DNA of 64,000 bases, from NCBI GenBank assembly GCA_040387735.1, contig JAZKDE010000115.1:28465-92464 (forward strand), given 5' to 3'. Positions 50,683 to 59,945 of this stretch are shown one piece after another. The DNA is from Arcicella sp040387735. Lineage in GTDB: Bacteria > Bacteroidota > Bacteroidia > Cytophagales > Spirosomataceae. Under the pieces are notes generated by a model. That model saw only the letters and a program-made list of their open reading frames with translations. It did not search any database and was not told the origin of the DNA. The translations under genes and the position numbers were made by a program. Position 1 is the first letter of the stretch; each line of letters opens with the position of its first letter.

Positions 50683-51889
50683 TTAGCTAATCGTATGTCC
50701 CATTTTATCTCTTTTGGTATTCAAATACTTCTCATTGTGAGGATTTGAAGCAATTTCAATTGGAAGAGATTCTACAATTTCTAAACCGTAACCGAACAAA
50801 GCCGCTCGTTTTTTAGGATTGTTAGAAATTAATCTAAGTTTACTAATGCCTAAATCACGAAGAATTGCCGCACCTACGCCGTAATCACGTTCGTCCATTT
50901 TGAACCCTAATTCTAAATTTGCTTCCACAGTATCACGTCCCATTTCCTGCAATTTATAGGCTTTCAGTTTATTCAGTAAACCGATTCCTCTTCCTTCTTG
51001 GAACATATACAAAATAACGCCTTTTCCTTCCTTCTCGACCATTTCCATGGCTTTATGTAATTGACCACCACAGTCACAACGGCACGAACCAAAAATATCT
51101 CCCGTTACACATGAACTATGTACACGCACCATTACAGGTTCATCTTTTTCCCAAGTACCTTTGGTGAGAGCCAAGTGCATTTCGCCAGTTTGTATTTGTT
51201 TAAAAGCAATCAAATCAAAATGACCAAATTCGGTGGGCAAATCAACGCCAATTTCACGTTTGATGAGACTTTCGTGCTTTAAACGGTATTCAACCAAGTC
51301 TTTGATAGTAACTAATTTAAGGTTGAATTTGTCGGCCATTGCTCTGAGGTCTGGTAAACGAGCCATTGTGCCATCTTCATTCAATACCTCAATCAACACA
51401 CCCGATGGTTGAAAACCCGCTAAATGAGCAAAATCCATAGCGGCTTCGGTATGTCCAGTTCTTCTTAAAACGCCTTCTTTCTTGGCTTTCAATGGGAAAA
51501 TATGACCAGGACGACCTAAATCTTCAGGTTTTGTATTGGGGTCAACCAATGCTCCGATGGTTTTTGCTCGGTCTTGAGCCGAAATACCAGTAGTACAACC
51601 GTTGCCTAATAAATCAACGGAAACAGTAAATGGGGTTTCATGAGAAGTAGTGTTTTTCCCAACCATCATTTCCAGTCCCAATTCATGACAACGTTCTTCT
51701 GTGAGCGAAACGCACATTAAACCACGAGCTTCACNNNNNNNNNNTGGTTAATTCTGGCGTGATGGCTTCGGAAGCACAAATCATATCTCCTTCATTTTCA
51801 CGGTCTTCGTCGTCCGCTACAATGATTATTTTTCCTTGACGAATCGCCTCAATCGCCTCTTCAATGGTATCTAATTTTATATCTGACAT
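50683..51889 (-). CDS. ribBA: Bifunctional RibBA (DHBP synthase / GTP cyclohydrolase II), interrupted by an assembly gap
   Basis: The gene starts at the ATG at 51889 (MSDIKLDTIEEAIEAIRQGK) and ends at 50683. The N-terminal RibB domain has VADDEDRENEGDM, then ten N, then EARGLMCVSLTEERC and TTGISAQDRAKT. The C-terminal RibA domain has the zinc cysteines in GDIFGSCRCDCGGQL and the active-site block YMFQEGRGIGLLNKL. The two activities start riboflavin synthesis from ribulose 5-phosphate and GTP. The ten-N spacer breaks the frame; family sequences suggest about four to five residues are missing, so the frame is probably intact in the organism. No FMN riboswitch was recognised upstream. Confidence 0.93.
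51735..51744. other. Assembly gap (ten N)
   Basis: Ten undetermined bases inside ribBA. The flanking codons can only stay in frame if the true gap length is a multiple of three, so ten is a placeholder; about 12 nt fits the family sequence. Confidence 0.9.
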
Positions 51890-52561
51890 TTTGTGAACAA
51901 TCAGCCGTTAGCCATTCGCTTTCAGCATTTTAGATTGGTTGTAATTTTGTTTTTGGATAAAATTTTAGTCACAATAGTTGAAAATTATGTGTATGTTTTC
52001 AAAATATTGTAATTTAAAATGAACAAACAACATTGAATACACGATGGTGTATGTTCATAGAACTTCAAAGTTACGGATTTTTGTTCCTTTACTTTATAAA
52101 AAAAGCCATTCTCTCTTCAGGTACTTCTTTTTGTCTAAGTTCGAAGCCTTTAAATCCTTGATTATAAAATAATTAGCATTAAGAGTTCTTGTGTTTTTCG
52201 TTTTTTTGCTATATTTACAACATATTTCCTATCAGATATTCCTTTCTTAGGTAAAATTTCTTCCCTACTTTTTCTGGATTAATATTTGGCACGCAAATAG
52301 CGTATGATAATATAATCATAAAATTTTAACGGTATTCTACTCTTCAATAAACACTTTTGGAAATCTTAGCACCATTTTTGCTCAGTTTTTTAGATAAATC
52401 ACGTAAAAAAGCCTAAGATTTTCGTTCAAAGTAATAATCAAATAGTCAGATAAATCTAAAAAATAATTTAAGCCTATTATTAAGTTTAAATTATGTGTTT
52501 AGTATTTAATTCTATTATGCCATTATTTGTAAGGCTTTGAAGAGATTGATACCCATAAAAT
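51890..52561. other. 672-nt divergent intergenic region
   Basis: It lies between ribBA (minus) and the type-B secreted protein gene (plus). It contains a nested hairpin at about 52018-52059 (ATGAAC...GTTCAT outside, ATACAC...GTGTAT inside) and a coding relic at 52089-52172. TATATTTAC near 52211, with TTG 18 nt upstream, weakly resembles a Bacteroidota promoter. Nothing else was recognised. Confidence 0.4.
52089..52172 (-). pseudogene. Relic of the C-terminus of a GNAT-type acetyltransferase
   Basis: On the minus strand a 27-codon frame reads LFYNQGFKGFELRQKEV followed by PEERMAFFIK and a stop. This resembles the closing segment of GNAT acetyltransferases (Y-x-x-x-G-F followed by a final strand). 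A stop lies immediately upstream and no further homologous sequence is present. Confidence 0.4.
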
Positions 52562-54838
52562 ATGAATCGCATTATAAGAAACTTAACAACAATACTCATC
52601 GGGATTGTTATATGGACTTGGCTGCCAGGGCAAATGTATGCTCAGTGTAAACATGACGCTGGAGACCCCGTGGCGGGACAATTTAGTATTAATGGAACAA
52701 AAGTTCAAGTAAACGGTGACGGTGGTAACGTAGCTACTGCCCTCAATAATATTCCCATCAAAATATGTGAAGGCGAGATTATTAAACTCAAAAGTACTCT
52801 TCCTGTTACAGCTATGGTAGGGGTTGATTACTGGATTGTCCCTTATAATAGTTACAATGCTTTAGCTACTCCTCCATCAAATCCAATAAGTGCTGCTGGA
52901 AGATACACAACCGCTGGGGGAGATATCGATATCAAAATGATAGCCAAAGACGCAACTAATCCCGATGGCTTCAGTGCTTATGCCACTCCAGGTTTATATG
53001 TGATTACGCAATATGATAATTCAACTACCTCATCGGGGCCAGGTTTTCATCATGCTTGTCAAGTTATTGAGATTATTGCACCACCAACGCCAGTAGCGAC
53101 TGTTAGCGTTTGTAGTGGTAGTGAAATTCAAGTAACAATTCCTGTAAATGCGAATAATATCTTTGATAATTATGAAGTAATTTTTTATCCTTTAGGAGGA
53201 CCTGGAAACGTTACTACGCTGACGGGTAAACAGACATTGCCGTACACGGTGAAGGAGGTTATGCCCGATGCACAAGATAGAATTATCAAGATAAGAGGAA
53301 TGTCCACTACGGGAGGTTGTAATGCTCCTCAAGCAGATTTACTTCGCCACGCTGTTAATTCGGCCACTCTTTTTAAACCAAATTTAATTTCAATAGCAGG
53401 AACTACAACCAAAGCAGAATATAATCTTGAGTTAGTTGCTCAAAATGGAATTCTATGGAAGTTTTATAGAAGAGATGTAACCGACCCGCTCAATTATGGA
53501 GGCTATCTTACTGACGTTCTTAGTAAAAGTTCAACGGTAACAAGTGGTTCAGAAATAGTTAAACTGACGGTGCCAGATGCTGATAAAATGTATTGTTTTC
53601 AAGTAGCATCGGTTGATGTGGTATGTGCTACGAAAGAAATGAGTAATCAGGAGATATGTACAACGCCCGCTAAAGCTAATGCTCTCAATAATAAAAATGT
53701 TATTAGTTGGGCAAGGGCAAATGGTGGAGCTCCCGCTGGTGTAAATCCAACTCCTTTTATTAATTATGAGGTGGATTTAATGAATGCTGACGGTACTTTG
53801 GATAAAACGTTATTCGCATCAACGAACATAACAGATTTGACTTTTGAACACCTTTCTTTGGTTTGTGGAAATGATTATATCTATCGGGTTCGTACAAATT
53901 ATGGTTCGTTGTCTTATTCCCAAATGATTAAGATTAAAGCTATTTCAGACGTTGTTCCCAGTAAGATTCCTAAGTTTTTCGCCACAATGACCAATGATAA
54001 TAAAAATGCGTATGTGCAGGGGCAATTTAATTCTACCAATACTCCAACTGATATAAAGCCAGATTTTTATAAATATTATCGTGCTAATTCTCTGAACGGA
54101 ACTTATACCTTGCAAAATACGGGTAATTTTATCTTTAAAGACCCTTCGTCGGAAGTCGATAAACAGTCGTATTGTTATTATATGACTTGGACAAATTTAT
54201 GTGAGAAAGAATCAGTTCCTTCTGATAAAGTATGTACCGTATTTTTGAAAGCATCAGGAGCAACGGTTGGCTGGACAAAGGAAACCTCTTTGTCAGCAGG
54301 AACAGATAGCTATATTGTTAAAAAAGTTGACCCAACTACGGGAAATACTATTAAAGACTTAGCAACCAATTTGATTGGCGTTTATGGTTATAATACAACT
54401 CCATTGCCAGAAACGGAAGGACAAGAAATATTTATTCAAATAGAGTCTCGTCCAATTGGTTGGAATACGGCAAATCCCGATAGATTACCAAGTACACTAT
54501 CTAACATTATTCGTATTTTCAGACCTTCGTTGGCAATGAGTCCACAAATTTTCACTCCCAATGGAGACGGTCAGAATGATAAATTTATGGTTAGGGGTAA
54601 ATTTATTAAAAATCTGAAGATGACGATTTATGACCGTTGGGGGAATGCCATTTTCTACGACGAAATGAATGGCTACCCTATCGAAAGTAGTCAGGATGAA
54701 ACAACCGTAATTGGTTGGGACGGAACAATGAATAATGGTAATAAAGCATTAGAAGGAAGTTATGCTTATAAAATTGAAGTAGAAGATACCGTTGGTCAAG
54801 TAACGGTAAAAGAGGGTGCATTACTACTGGCTTACTAA
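52562..54838 (+). CDS. Large secreted protein with type IX secretion type-B C-terminal domain
   Basis: A 758-residue exported protein. After a signal peptide (ending MYAQ) come several Ig/fibronectin-like beta-sandwich segments (about 25-640). The C-terminal 90 residues (MSPQIFTPNGDGQNDKFMV, then KMTIYDRWGNAIFYD, GWDGTMNNGNKALEGSYAYK) are the gliding-motility-associated type-B sorting domain (CHU_C). The type IX secretion system would carry it across the outer membrane. The body has no catalytic motif I recognise, so an adhesin or surface-structural role is likeliest. It is a single-gene unit with a strong terminator. Confidence 0.88.
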   Translation: MNRIIRNLTTILIGIVIWTWLPGQMYAQCKHDAGDPVAGQFSINGTKVQVNGDGGNVATALNNIPIKICEGEIIKLKSTLPVTAMVGVDYWIVPYNSYNALATPPSNPISAAGRYTTAGGDIDIKMIAKDATNPDGFSAYATPGLYVITQYDNSTTSSGPGFHHACQVIEIIAPPTPVATVSVCSGSEIQVTIPVNANNIFDNYEVIFYPLGGPGNVTTLTGKQTLPYTVKEVMPDAQDRIIKIRGMSTTGGCNAPQADLLRHAVNSATLFKPNLISIAGTTTKAEYNLELVAQNGILWKFYRRDVTDPLNYGGYLTDVLSKSSTVTSGSEIVKLTVPDADKMYCFQVASVDVVCATKEMSNQEICTTPAKANALNNKNVISWARANGGAPAGVNPTPFINYEVDLMNADGTLDKTLFASTNITDLTFEHLSLVCGNDYIYRVRTNYGSLSYSQMIKIKAISDVVPSKIPKFFATMTNDNKNAYVQGQFNSTNTPTDIKPDFYKYYRANSLNGTYTLQNTGNFIFKDPSSEVDKQSYCYYMTWTNLCEKESVPSDKVCTVFLKASGATVGWTKETSLSAGTDSYIVKKVDPTTGNTIKDLATNLIGVYGYNTTPLPETEGQEIFIQIESRPIGWNTANPDRLPSTLSNIIRIFRPSLAMSPQIFTPNGDGQNDKFMVRGKFIKNLKMTIYDRWGNAIFYDEMNGYPIESSQDETTVIGWDGTMNNGNKALEGSYAYKIEVEDTVGQVTVKEGALLLAY

Positions 54839-54855
54839 TTAATAAGTAAATATTT

Positions 54856-54899
54856 GCAAAAAAGAAACCTCAGCGGATAAGTTGAGGTTTCTTTTTTGC
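54856..54899 (+). terminator. Terminator of the type-B secreted protein gene
   Basis: A 19-bp stem with one wobble pair (54856-54874 with 54881-54899, core AAGAAACCTCA) and a T tract. Confidence 0.88.
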
Positions 54900-54954
54900 G
54901 TTACATAAATAGTATTGTAAATTGCAAGACAGTTATTAATAACAAAATAAAGAT

Positions 54955-55290
54955 ATGTTTGATATGATGGGAATGCTTGGCAAAGTCAAAGACATCCAAG
55001 CCAAAATGAAAGAAGCGCAAGAATCTTTGGGTTCAATCATCGAAACTGGTGAAGCAGGTGCGGGTATGGTAAAAGCAACGGTCAATGGTAAAAAACAATT
55101 GCTTAAAATTGAAATTGATGAAGACCTTATTAAACCTGAAGACCGTGAGGTTCTTCAAGATTTAGTGGTAGCAGCTACCAATAAGGCCATGGAAAATATT
55201 GAAGATAAAGTAAAAGACCATCTCCAAAAAGCCACGCAAGGCTTGATGCCTAATATTCCAGGAATGGATTTAGGAGGAATGTTTTCGTAA
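54955..55290 (+). CDS. YbaB/EbfC nucleoid-associated protein
   Basis: A 111-residue DNA-binding protein: a Met-rich start (MFDMMGMLGKVKDIQAKM), the core EAGAGMVKATVNGKKQLLKI and DLVVAATNKAMENIEDKV, and a Gly/Met-rich tail. YbaB dimers bind DNA without strong sequence preference. Elsewhere the gene usually sits by dnaX-recR; here it precedes gldA by 94 nt on the same strand. Confidence 0.92.
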   Translation: MFDMMGMLGKVKDIQAKMKEAQESLGSIIETGEAGAGMVKATVNGKKQLLKIEIDEDLIKPEDREVLQDLVVAATNKAMENIEDKVKDHLQKATQGLMPNIPGMDLGGMFS

Positions 55291-55384
55291 TTTCTATGTT
55301 GAATATTCGTTTCTCGATGTTCGGATTTGCCAACAATATCTGCGTGCAACAAACATGAAGTATCGAACATCTAACATTGAATTT

Positions 55385-56089
55385 ATGTTAAAAGTACAAA
55401 ATCTTACTAAAATATACGGTTCACAAAAAGCTGTAAATGATATATCTTTTGAAGCCAAGCAAGGAGAAATTGTGGGTTTTTTAGGGCCAAATGGGGCTGG
55501 AAAATCAACTACCATGAAAATTGCTACTTGCTTCTTAACTGCTACTGCTGGAACGGTGGAGGTTTGCGGCTATGACGTTCAGAAATCCCCGATGGAAGTA
55601 CGCCAAAATATTGGCTATTTGCCCGAGCATAATCCACTTTATTTGGAAATGTACGTCAAAGAATTTCTGGAATTTATCGGTGGCATTTACGGTTTGAAAG
55701 GTCAGTTTCTTCAAAAAAGAATCTCAGAAGTAATTGAACTCTTGGGACTTACCCTTGAATATAAAAAGAAAATCGGACAACTTTCAAAAGGTTATCGCCA
55801 GCGTGTAGGACTTGCACAAGCTCTTATTCACGATCCTAAAGTATTGATTTTGGACGAACCCACTACAGGACTTGATCCCAATCAATTAGCCGAAATTAGA
55901 GGTGTAATTAGAAATATTGGACGTGAAAAAACAGTGATATTCTCAACCCATATCATGCAAGAAGTAGAAGCAATTTGTGATAGAGTCATTATCATTAACC
56001 GAGGAAATATTATTAGCAATAGTCCTTTGAGTGAACTGAAACAGACAGGGAAGTCATTAGAAGATGTATTTAGAGAACTGACGGTTTAG
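55385..56089 (+). CDS. gldA: Gliding-motility ABC transporter ATP-binding protein GldA
   Basis: A 234-residue ATPase with Walker A GPNGAGKST, the signature LSKGYRQRVGLAQAL, Walker B VLILDEPTTGLDP and switch HIMQEVEAICD. The block NIGYLPEHNPLYLEMYVKEF is typical of GldA, the ATPase of the GldAFG transporter needed for gliding in some members of the phylum. The ATG at 55385 (MLKVQNLTKIYG) is chosen over one 30 nt upstream because it begins at the domain edge and the extra DNA is repetitive. gldF and gldG are not adjacent. Confidence 0.85.
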   Translation: MLKVQNLTKIYGSQKAVNDISFEAKQGEIVGFLGPNGAGKSTTMKIATCFLTATAGTVEVCGYDVQKSPMEVRQNIGYLPEHNPLYLEMYVKEFLEFIGGIYGLKGQFLQKRISEVIELLGLTLEYKKKIGQLSKGYRQRVGLAQALIHDPKVLILDEPTTGLDPNQLAEIRGVIRNIGREKTVIFSTHIMQEVEAICDRVIIINRGNIISNSPLSELKQTGKSLEDVFRELTV

Positions 56090-56111
56090 AAATAGATAAT
56101 TTTATACAAGC

Positions 56112-56147
56112 GAAAAGCCTTCATCATTTAATTGACGAAGGCTTTTC
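56112..56147. terminator. Bidirectional terminator between gldA and lspA
   Basis: An 11-bp stem (GAAAAGCCTTC at 56112-56122 with 56137-56147), extendable by four more positions with one mismatch, between convergent genes. Confidence 0.85.
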
Positions 56148-56161
56148 TTTTAAACAAATAA

Positions 56162-56848
56162 TTAATTGTCTAATTTGGAAGATTCGTCGTTGGAACCTTC
56201 AATTATATTAGATTCACTATTAGTTACATCTTCTTCTAAAACCACCTCTTCTTTTTTGGGTTGTTCAAAAAAAGTATTTTGAAATATCAAAATAGAAAGA
56301 ACTCCACAAAAAATAGAAGCATCTGCAAAGTTGAAAATTGGCGTTGAATACCAAGAACCACCCCAAAGTGGTACCCAATCAGGAATCCAACCTTGGTACG
56401 GGTCAAAGAAAAACATATCAATTACTTGTCCGTGAAACCAAGGAGTAGGTGACCCAGCAGGATTATTTCCCAATAATTTTCCGTAAAATGTACTGTCAAT
56501 TACATTTCCAATTGCTCCACCTAAAATAGCGGCAATACTCCATAAAAGTCCTTCATGGGCATTTCTACGGGCTAATCTTACTAAATAAAAGCCAATACCA
56601 AACATGGCCGCCAACCTGAAAAGACTCAAGGCAATTTTACCGTAACCACCAGGAATAAATGACAGTTCCATCCCAAAGGCCATGCCTTTATTCAAAACAT
56701 AGTGCAGTTTGAACCAATGACCGAATACATCAATTTCATTACCTTCGTACATCATAAAGTGATGCACAGCGTATTTGATTAATTGGTCAATGACTATCAA
56801 TAAAAGAGTAAGCCAAAAGTATTTATACGGAGAACGAAACATATTCAA
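56162..56848 (-). CDS. lspA: Lipoprotein signal peptidase
   Basis: A 228-residue inner-membrane aspartyl protease with four membrane helices. The two catalytic aspartates are in GGAIGNVIDSTFYG and STPIFNFADASIFCGV, and LHYVLNKGMAFGM is the third family block. It cleaves signal peptides from prolipoproteins, such as those in this window. A periplasmic loop between the active-site motifs and an acidic C-terminal tail (VVLEEDVTNSESN) make it longer than the 160-residue E. coli protein, as is usual in Bacteroidota. Confidence 0.93.
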   Translation of the reverse strand: MNMFRSPYKYFWLTLLLIVIDQLIKYAVHHFMMYEGNEIDVFGHWFKLHYVLNKGMAFGMELSFIPGGYGKIALSLFRLAAMFGIGFYLVRLARRNAHEGLLWSIAAILGGAIGNVIDSTFYGKLLGNNPAGSPTPWFHGQVIDMFFFDPYQGWIPDWVPLWGGSWYSTPIFNFADASIFCGVLSILIFQNTFFEQPKKEEVVLEEDVTNSESNIIEGSNDESSKLDN

Positions 56849-56852
56849 TTAT

Positions 56853-56972
56853 CAGTAAACATTTAAACAGTAAACAATGATTAGTATTTGATGCTATTTT
56901 TGGATGGCAATCAACATATTATGTAGTATTACAATTCTTTTCTGGTAACTGTTTACTACTAATTGTTAACAA
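56853..56972. repeat. Inverted arrangement of CAGTAAACA/TGTTTACT words
   Basis: Upstream of lspA, CAGTAAAC occurs twice (near 56858 and 56870), then GATTAGTA. Their complements (CTGTTTAC, TACTAATTG) recur near 56950-56965, forming an imperfect long inverted repeat across the lspA promoter region. Confidence 0.4.
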
Positions 56973-56992
56973 CTCTGCAAAGATACAAAATA

Positions 56993-57030
56993 AAGAAGCC
57001 ACAAAATCTATTTTCGTGGCTTCTTGTAAA
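56993..57030 (-). terminator. Terminator of the proline dehydrogenase gene
   Basis: AAGAAGCCAC at 56993-57002 pairs exactly with 57016-57025, with inner AAAAT/ATTTT pairing; on the minus strand it is followed by TTTATTTTG. Confidence 0.75.
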
Positions 57031-57056
57031 AAATGAAATCTTAGAAAATAAAATAA

Positions 57057-58286
57057 CTAAACTTTTTTCTTCTGAAACATAAGTCTTTTTCTTCTTACAA
57101 TTTCCCGTTTGATTAAAGCAAACTCACGACTTGCTTGTCCCGCAACGGATGTGTTTTCATCTGCTCGACGGAATAAATAAGGCATTACTGCATCAACTGG
57201 GCCGTAAGGAACATATTTTGCCACATTATAACCAGCCTGTGAAAGGTTGTATGAGATATTATCGGACATACCCAAAAGCTGGGCAAAATAGAAGTGCTTA
57301 TCAGTAGGGTTAATTTGATGTTGGTTCATCAATTCAACTAAATACCTACAACTATATTCATTATGAGTACCCACGCAAATAGAAATAACCTCACGATTTT
57401 CCACGGTATATTCCATAGCTAAATTAAAATCTCGGTCGGTATTAGCCTTAGTTTCATGGACAGGTTCACAATAATTGTCTTCATGAGCTCGTTGACGTTC
57501 TTTTTCCATGTAAGCTCCTCTCACTAATTTCACTCCCAAATAATAATGATTTTGACGAGCTTGTTCAGTTGCTTGCTTCAAGTTTTTCAGCATTTCCTTA
57601 CGGTACATTTGGAAGGTATTATAAACCACGCATTTTTCATGGTTATATTTTTCCATCATTTCATAAGTAAGCGTATCAATGGCATCTTGAATCCAAGACT
57701 CTTCCGCATCCACAAAAATTCTTACGTTTAGCTTCGCTGCTTGCTCACACAATGAATTCATTCTAATACGTACACGCTCGAAAGCCTCTTTTTCTTCTTC
57801 CTCTAATTCCTGCTCGCTTTGGATTTTTTCTAATAATTCAGCACTACCAATTCCAGTAACCTTAAAAACAGCGAAAGGAATTGCTAAGTTTTGATTAGCT
57901 TTTTCGATGGTTAATGAAATTTCTTTGGCAGTCTTGTCAAAACTTTTTTCATCATCTTCACCCTCAACGGAATAATCCAAAATTGTGCCGATGTGGGCTT
58001 TATCCAAATTTTCTATGGTTTTATTGCATTCTTGCAGATTTTCTCCTCCACAAAACTGTTCAAAGACCGTAATTTTTATCAGTTTTTTTATTGGAAAATG
58101 AAGAAAAAGGAACAGTTTGATAAAAAAAGTCCCTAACTTTACGAGCCAATTCTGATTCATACTTGCAAATATCAAGTAAACCTTTTTTAACTGTAAATTT
58201 GATTTGGAAGAGAAAGCGATAGAAGTGTCCTCAAAGCTGACTTTAGGAGACTTCACTATGGGTTTGGTGGTTGGCATTTTGGTCAT
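57057..58286 (-). CDS. Proline dehydrogenase
   Basis: A 409-residue monofunctional proline dehydrogenase with a TIM-barrel fold. The blocks VRIFVDAEESWIQDAID, NHYYLGVKLVRGAYMEKER, VGTHNEYSCRYLVEL and PYLFRRADENTSVAGQ are the FAD- and substrate-binding segments of the PutA/PRODH family. It oxidises proline to pyrroline-5-carboxylate and passes electrons to the respiratory chain. The first 40 or so residues are polar and poorly conserved, so the true start could be the Met near residue 43 (58160). No pyrroline-5-carboxylate dehydrogenase is adjacent. Confidence 0.9.
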   Translation of the reverse strand: MTKMPTTKPIVKSPKVSFEDTSIAFSSKSNLQLKKVYLIFASMNQNWLVKLGTFFIKLFLFLHFPIKKLIKITVFEQFCGGENLQECNKTIENLDKAHIGTILDYSVEGEDDEKSFDKTAKEISLTIEKANQNLAIPFAVFKVTGIGSAELLEKIQSEQELEEEEKEAFERVRIRMNSLCEQAAKLNVRIFVDAEESWIQDAIDTLTYEMMEKYNHEKCVVYNTFQMYRKEMLKNLKQATEQARQNHYYLGVKLVRGAYMEKERQRAHEDNYCEPVHETKANTDRDFNLAMEYTVENREVISICVGTHNEYSCRYLVELMNQHQINPTDKHFYFAQLLGMSDNISYNLSQAGYNVAKYVPYGPVDAVMPYLFRRADENTSVAGQASREFALIKREIVRRKRLMFQKKKV

Positions 58287-58583
58287 GTTACAGACTTGAT
58301 ATTCTACTGTAATTTAAAACTGAAAGAATTGATTAATAATTGATTATCAGTTTGATACGATTCAGAGTCTTGTTACTTGTTTTATTAAAACGTGCAAATA
58401 TAGTATATTAGAATAATACAAAATCATGTTTAGTGATATTAAATTTTTTACCACCCTATTATTATTGTACAATCTCTATTATTTTTTTGTAAAGTAACTA
58501 TAATTTTTTGACTAAACATCACGTTGATAGTTACATTTTGTGATTTAAAATTGTTTAAAAGAATAACGAATAAAGTTAACCAA

Positions 58584-59678
58584 ATGAATGCGAATTTAGA
58601 CATAACGCCGATGCAGGAATGGATTAATACTGACGGCAAACCATTGATAATAGCTGGCCCATGTTCAGCTGAAACCGAGGAGCAAGTGTTAGAGACTGCC
58701 AACCGTATTAAAGCGGAAGGTTACGCTCACATTATGCGTGCAGGTGTATGGAAACCCCGTACACGTCCAGGAAGTTTTGAGGGAATGGGAGAACCAGCTT
58801 TGAAATGGCTCGTGGAAGCGAAAAAGCAAACGGGTCTTCCGTTGGCTATTGAGGTGGCAACACCAGAACACGTTGAACTTGCCTTGAAATATGGCGTTGA
58901 TGTGTTGTGGATCGGTGCAAGAACAACTGTGAACCCTTTTAACGTTCAGGACTTAGCTGATGCTTTGAAAGGTGTTGATGTACCTGTTTTGGTGAAAAAC
59001 CCTGTAAACCCAGATTTAGCTCTTTGGGTTGGTGCGTTTGAACGTTTACAAAACTCTGGTATCAAGAAAATTGGTGCTATTCACCGTGGATTCTCGAATG
59101 CTCAAGAAACGAAATATCGTAACTCTCCAATGTGGCAGTTAGCCGTGGAAATGAAACGTTTATTCCCACAATTACCAATGATTGGTGACCCGTCGCACAT
59201 GGCAGGAAAACGCTCATTGTTGATGGAATTGTCGCAGAGAATCTTAGATTTGAACTACGACGGGATGATTATTGAAACACACCGTGATCCTGATGCTGCA
59301 TGGTCTGATGCTTCACAACAAGTTACTCCAGAAGTATTGGGTACAATGTTGCGTGAATTAGAAGTTCGTCATGCTAATTATGGTGCTGACTTCAAGGATG
59401 AATTAGCAGCAATGCGTTCTAAAATTGACAATATCGACCGTGAGTTGATGGAGGTTTTGGCAGCACGTATGGCAATTGTTGAGAAATTAGGAGAATATAA
59501 ACGTGATAACAATGTAGCTGTTCTTCAACTTGACCGTTGGAAACAAGTTCACGCTGACCGTGCTAAACAAGCATCTGGTTTAGGTTTGTATCCTGAATTT
59601 GTAGAAGAATTGTTTAAATTGGTTCACTTAGAATCAATCCGTAAGCAAACGGAAGTTATGAGTTCAATCGTAGCTTAA
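58584..59678 (+). CDS. DAHP synthase fused to chorismate mutase
   Basis: A 364-residue bifunctional enzyme. Residues 1 to about 265 are a type I DAHP synthase of the short KDO8P-synthase-like branch: PLIIAGPCSAETEEQVLETA, RAGVWKPRTRPGSFEGMG, PVLVKNPVNPDLALW and DPSHMAGKRSLL. Residues from about 275 are an AroQ chorismate mutase (MRSKIDNIDRELMEVLAARM and VEKLGEYKRDNN). The fusion starts the shikimate pathway and commits chorismate to prephenate; in other organisms the mutase part confers feedback by prephenate or chorismate. The ATG at 58584 is chosen; a frame 60 nt longer has no family match. Confidence 0.93.
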   Translation: MNANLDITPMQEWINTDGKPLIIAGPCSAETEEQVLETANRIKAEGYAHIMRAGVWKPRTRPGSFEGMGEPALKWLVEAKKQTGLPLAIEVATPEHVELALKYGVDVLWIGARTTVNPFNVQDLADALKGVDVPVLVKNPVNPDLALWVGAFERLQNSGIKKIGAIHRGFSNAQETKYRNSPMWQLAVEMKRLFPQLPMIGDPSHMAGKRSLLMELSQRILDLNYDGMIIETHRDPDAAWSDASQQVTPEVLGTMLRELEVRHANYGADFKDELAAMRSKIDNIDRELMEVLAARMAIVEKLGEYKRDNNVAVLQLDRWKQVHADRAKQASGLGLYPEFVEELFKLVHLESIRKQTEVMSSIVA

Positions 59679-59796
59679 TCAACCGGGATTTAGGGAATTG
59701 TGAATGAGTTATTTATTTTACATATCGTCAAACGATTAATGAAATTTAAGTGCTAATCATTTTGCAATGAACGTAATTCAGACTTGAAAATAAATT

Positions 59797-59837
59797 AACA
59801 AAAAAGCTGTTTTCAAATTGGAAACAGCTTTTTTGTT
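59797..59837 (+). terminator. Terminator of the DAHP synthase gene
   Basis: A stem of 16 bp plus one mismatch (core AACAAAAAAGCTGTTT at 59797-59812 with its complement up to 59837) and a TTTTTTG tail, 118 nt after the stop. Confidence 0.85.
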
Positions 59838-59908
59838 TAAAAATGTTAGTAATTTAGTTCGGCGGAAATAAAAAACGATAATTGACCTGCATCCTATTCT
59901 CTTTTGCT

Positions 59909-59916
59909 TAATTTTG
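59909..59916 (+). promoter_or_regulatory. Possible -7 promoter element of nadK
   Basis: TAATTTTG matches the Bacteroidota TAnnTTTG consensus and lies 30 nt before the chosen start. A TTG at 59882 is a candidate -33 box but is spaced slightly far. Confidence 0.35.
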
Positions 59917-59945
59917 AATATACGAAACAATTACACAAAATATTC

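Noticed and set aside
51890..52080. FMN riboswitch upstream of ribBA
   Set aside because: I looked for the conserved RFN core on the minus strand ahead of the ribBA start and saw no GC-rich paired elements; the leader is AT-rich.
52050..52160. A 37-codon plus-strand frame starting MFIELQSYGFLF
   Set aside because: It lies antisense to the GNAT relic, which has the better coding character.
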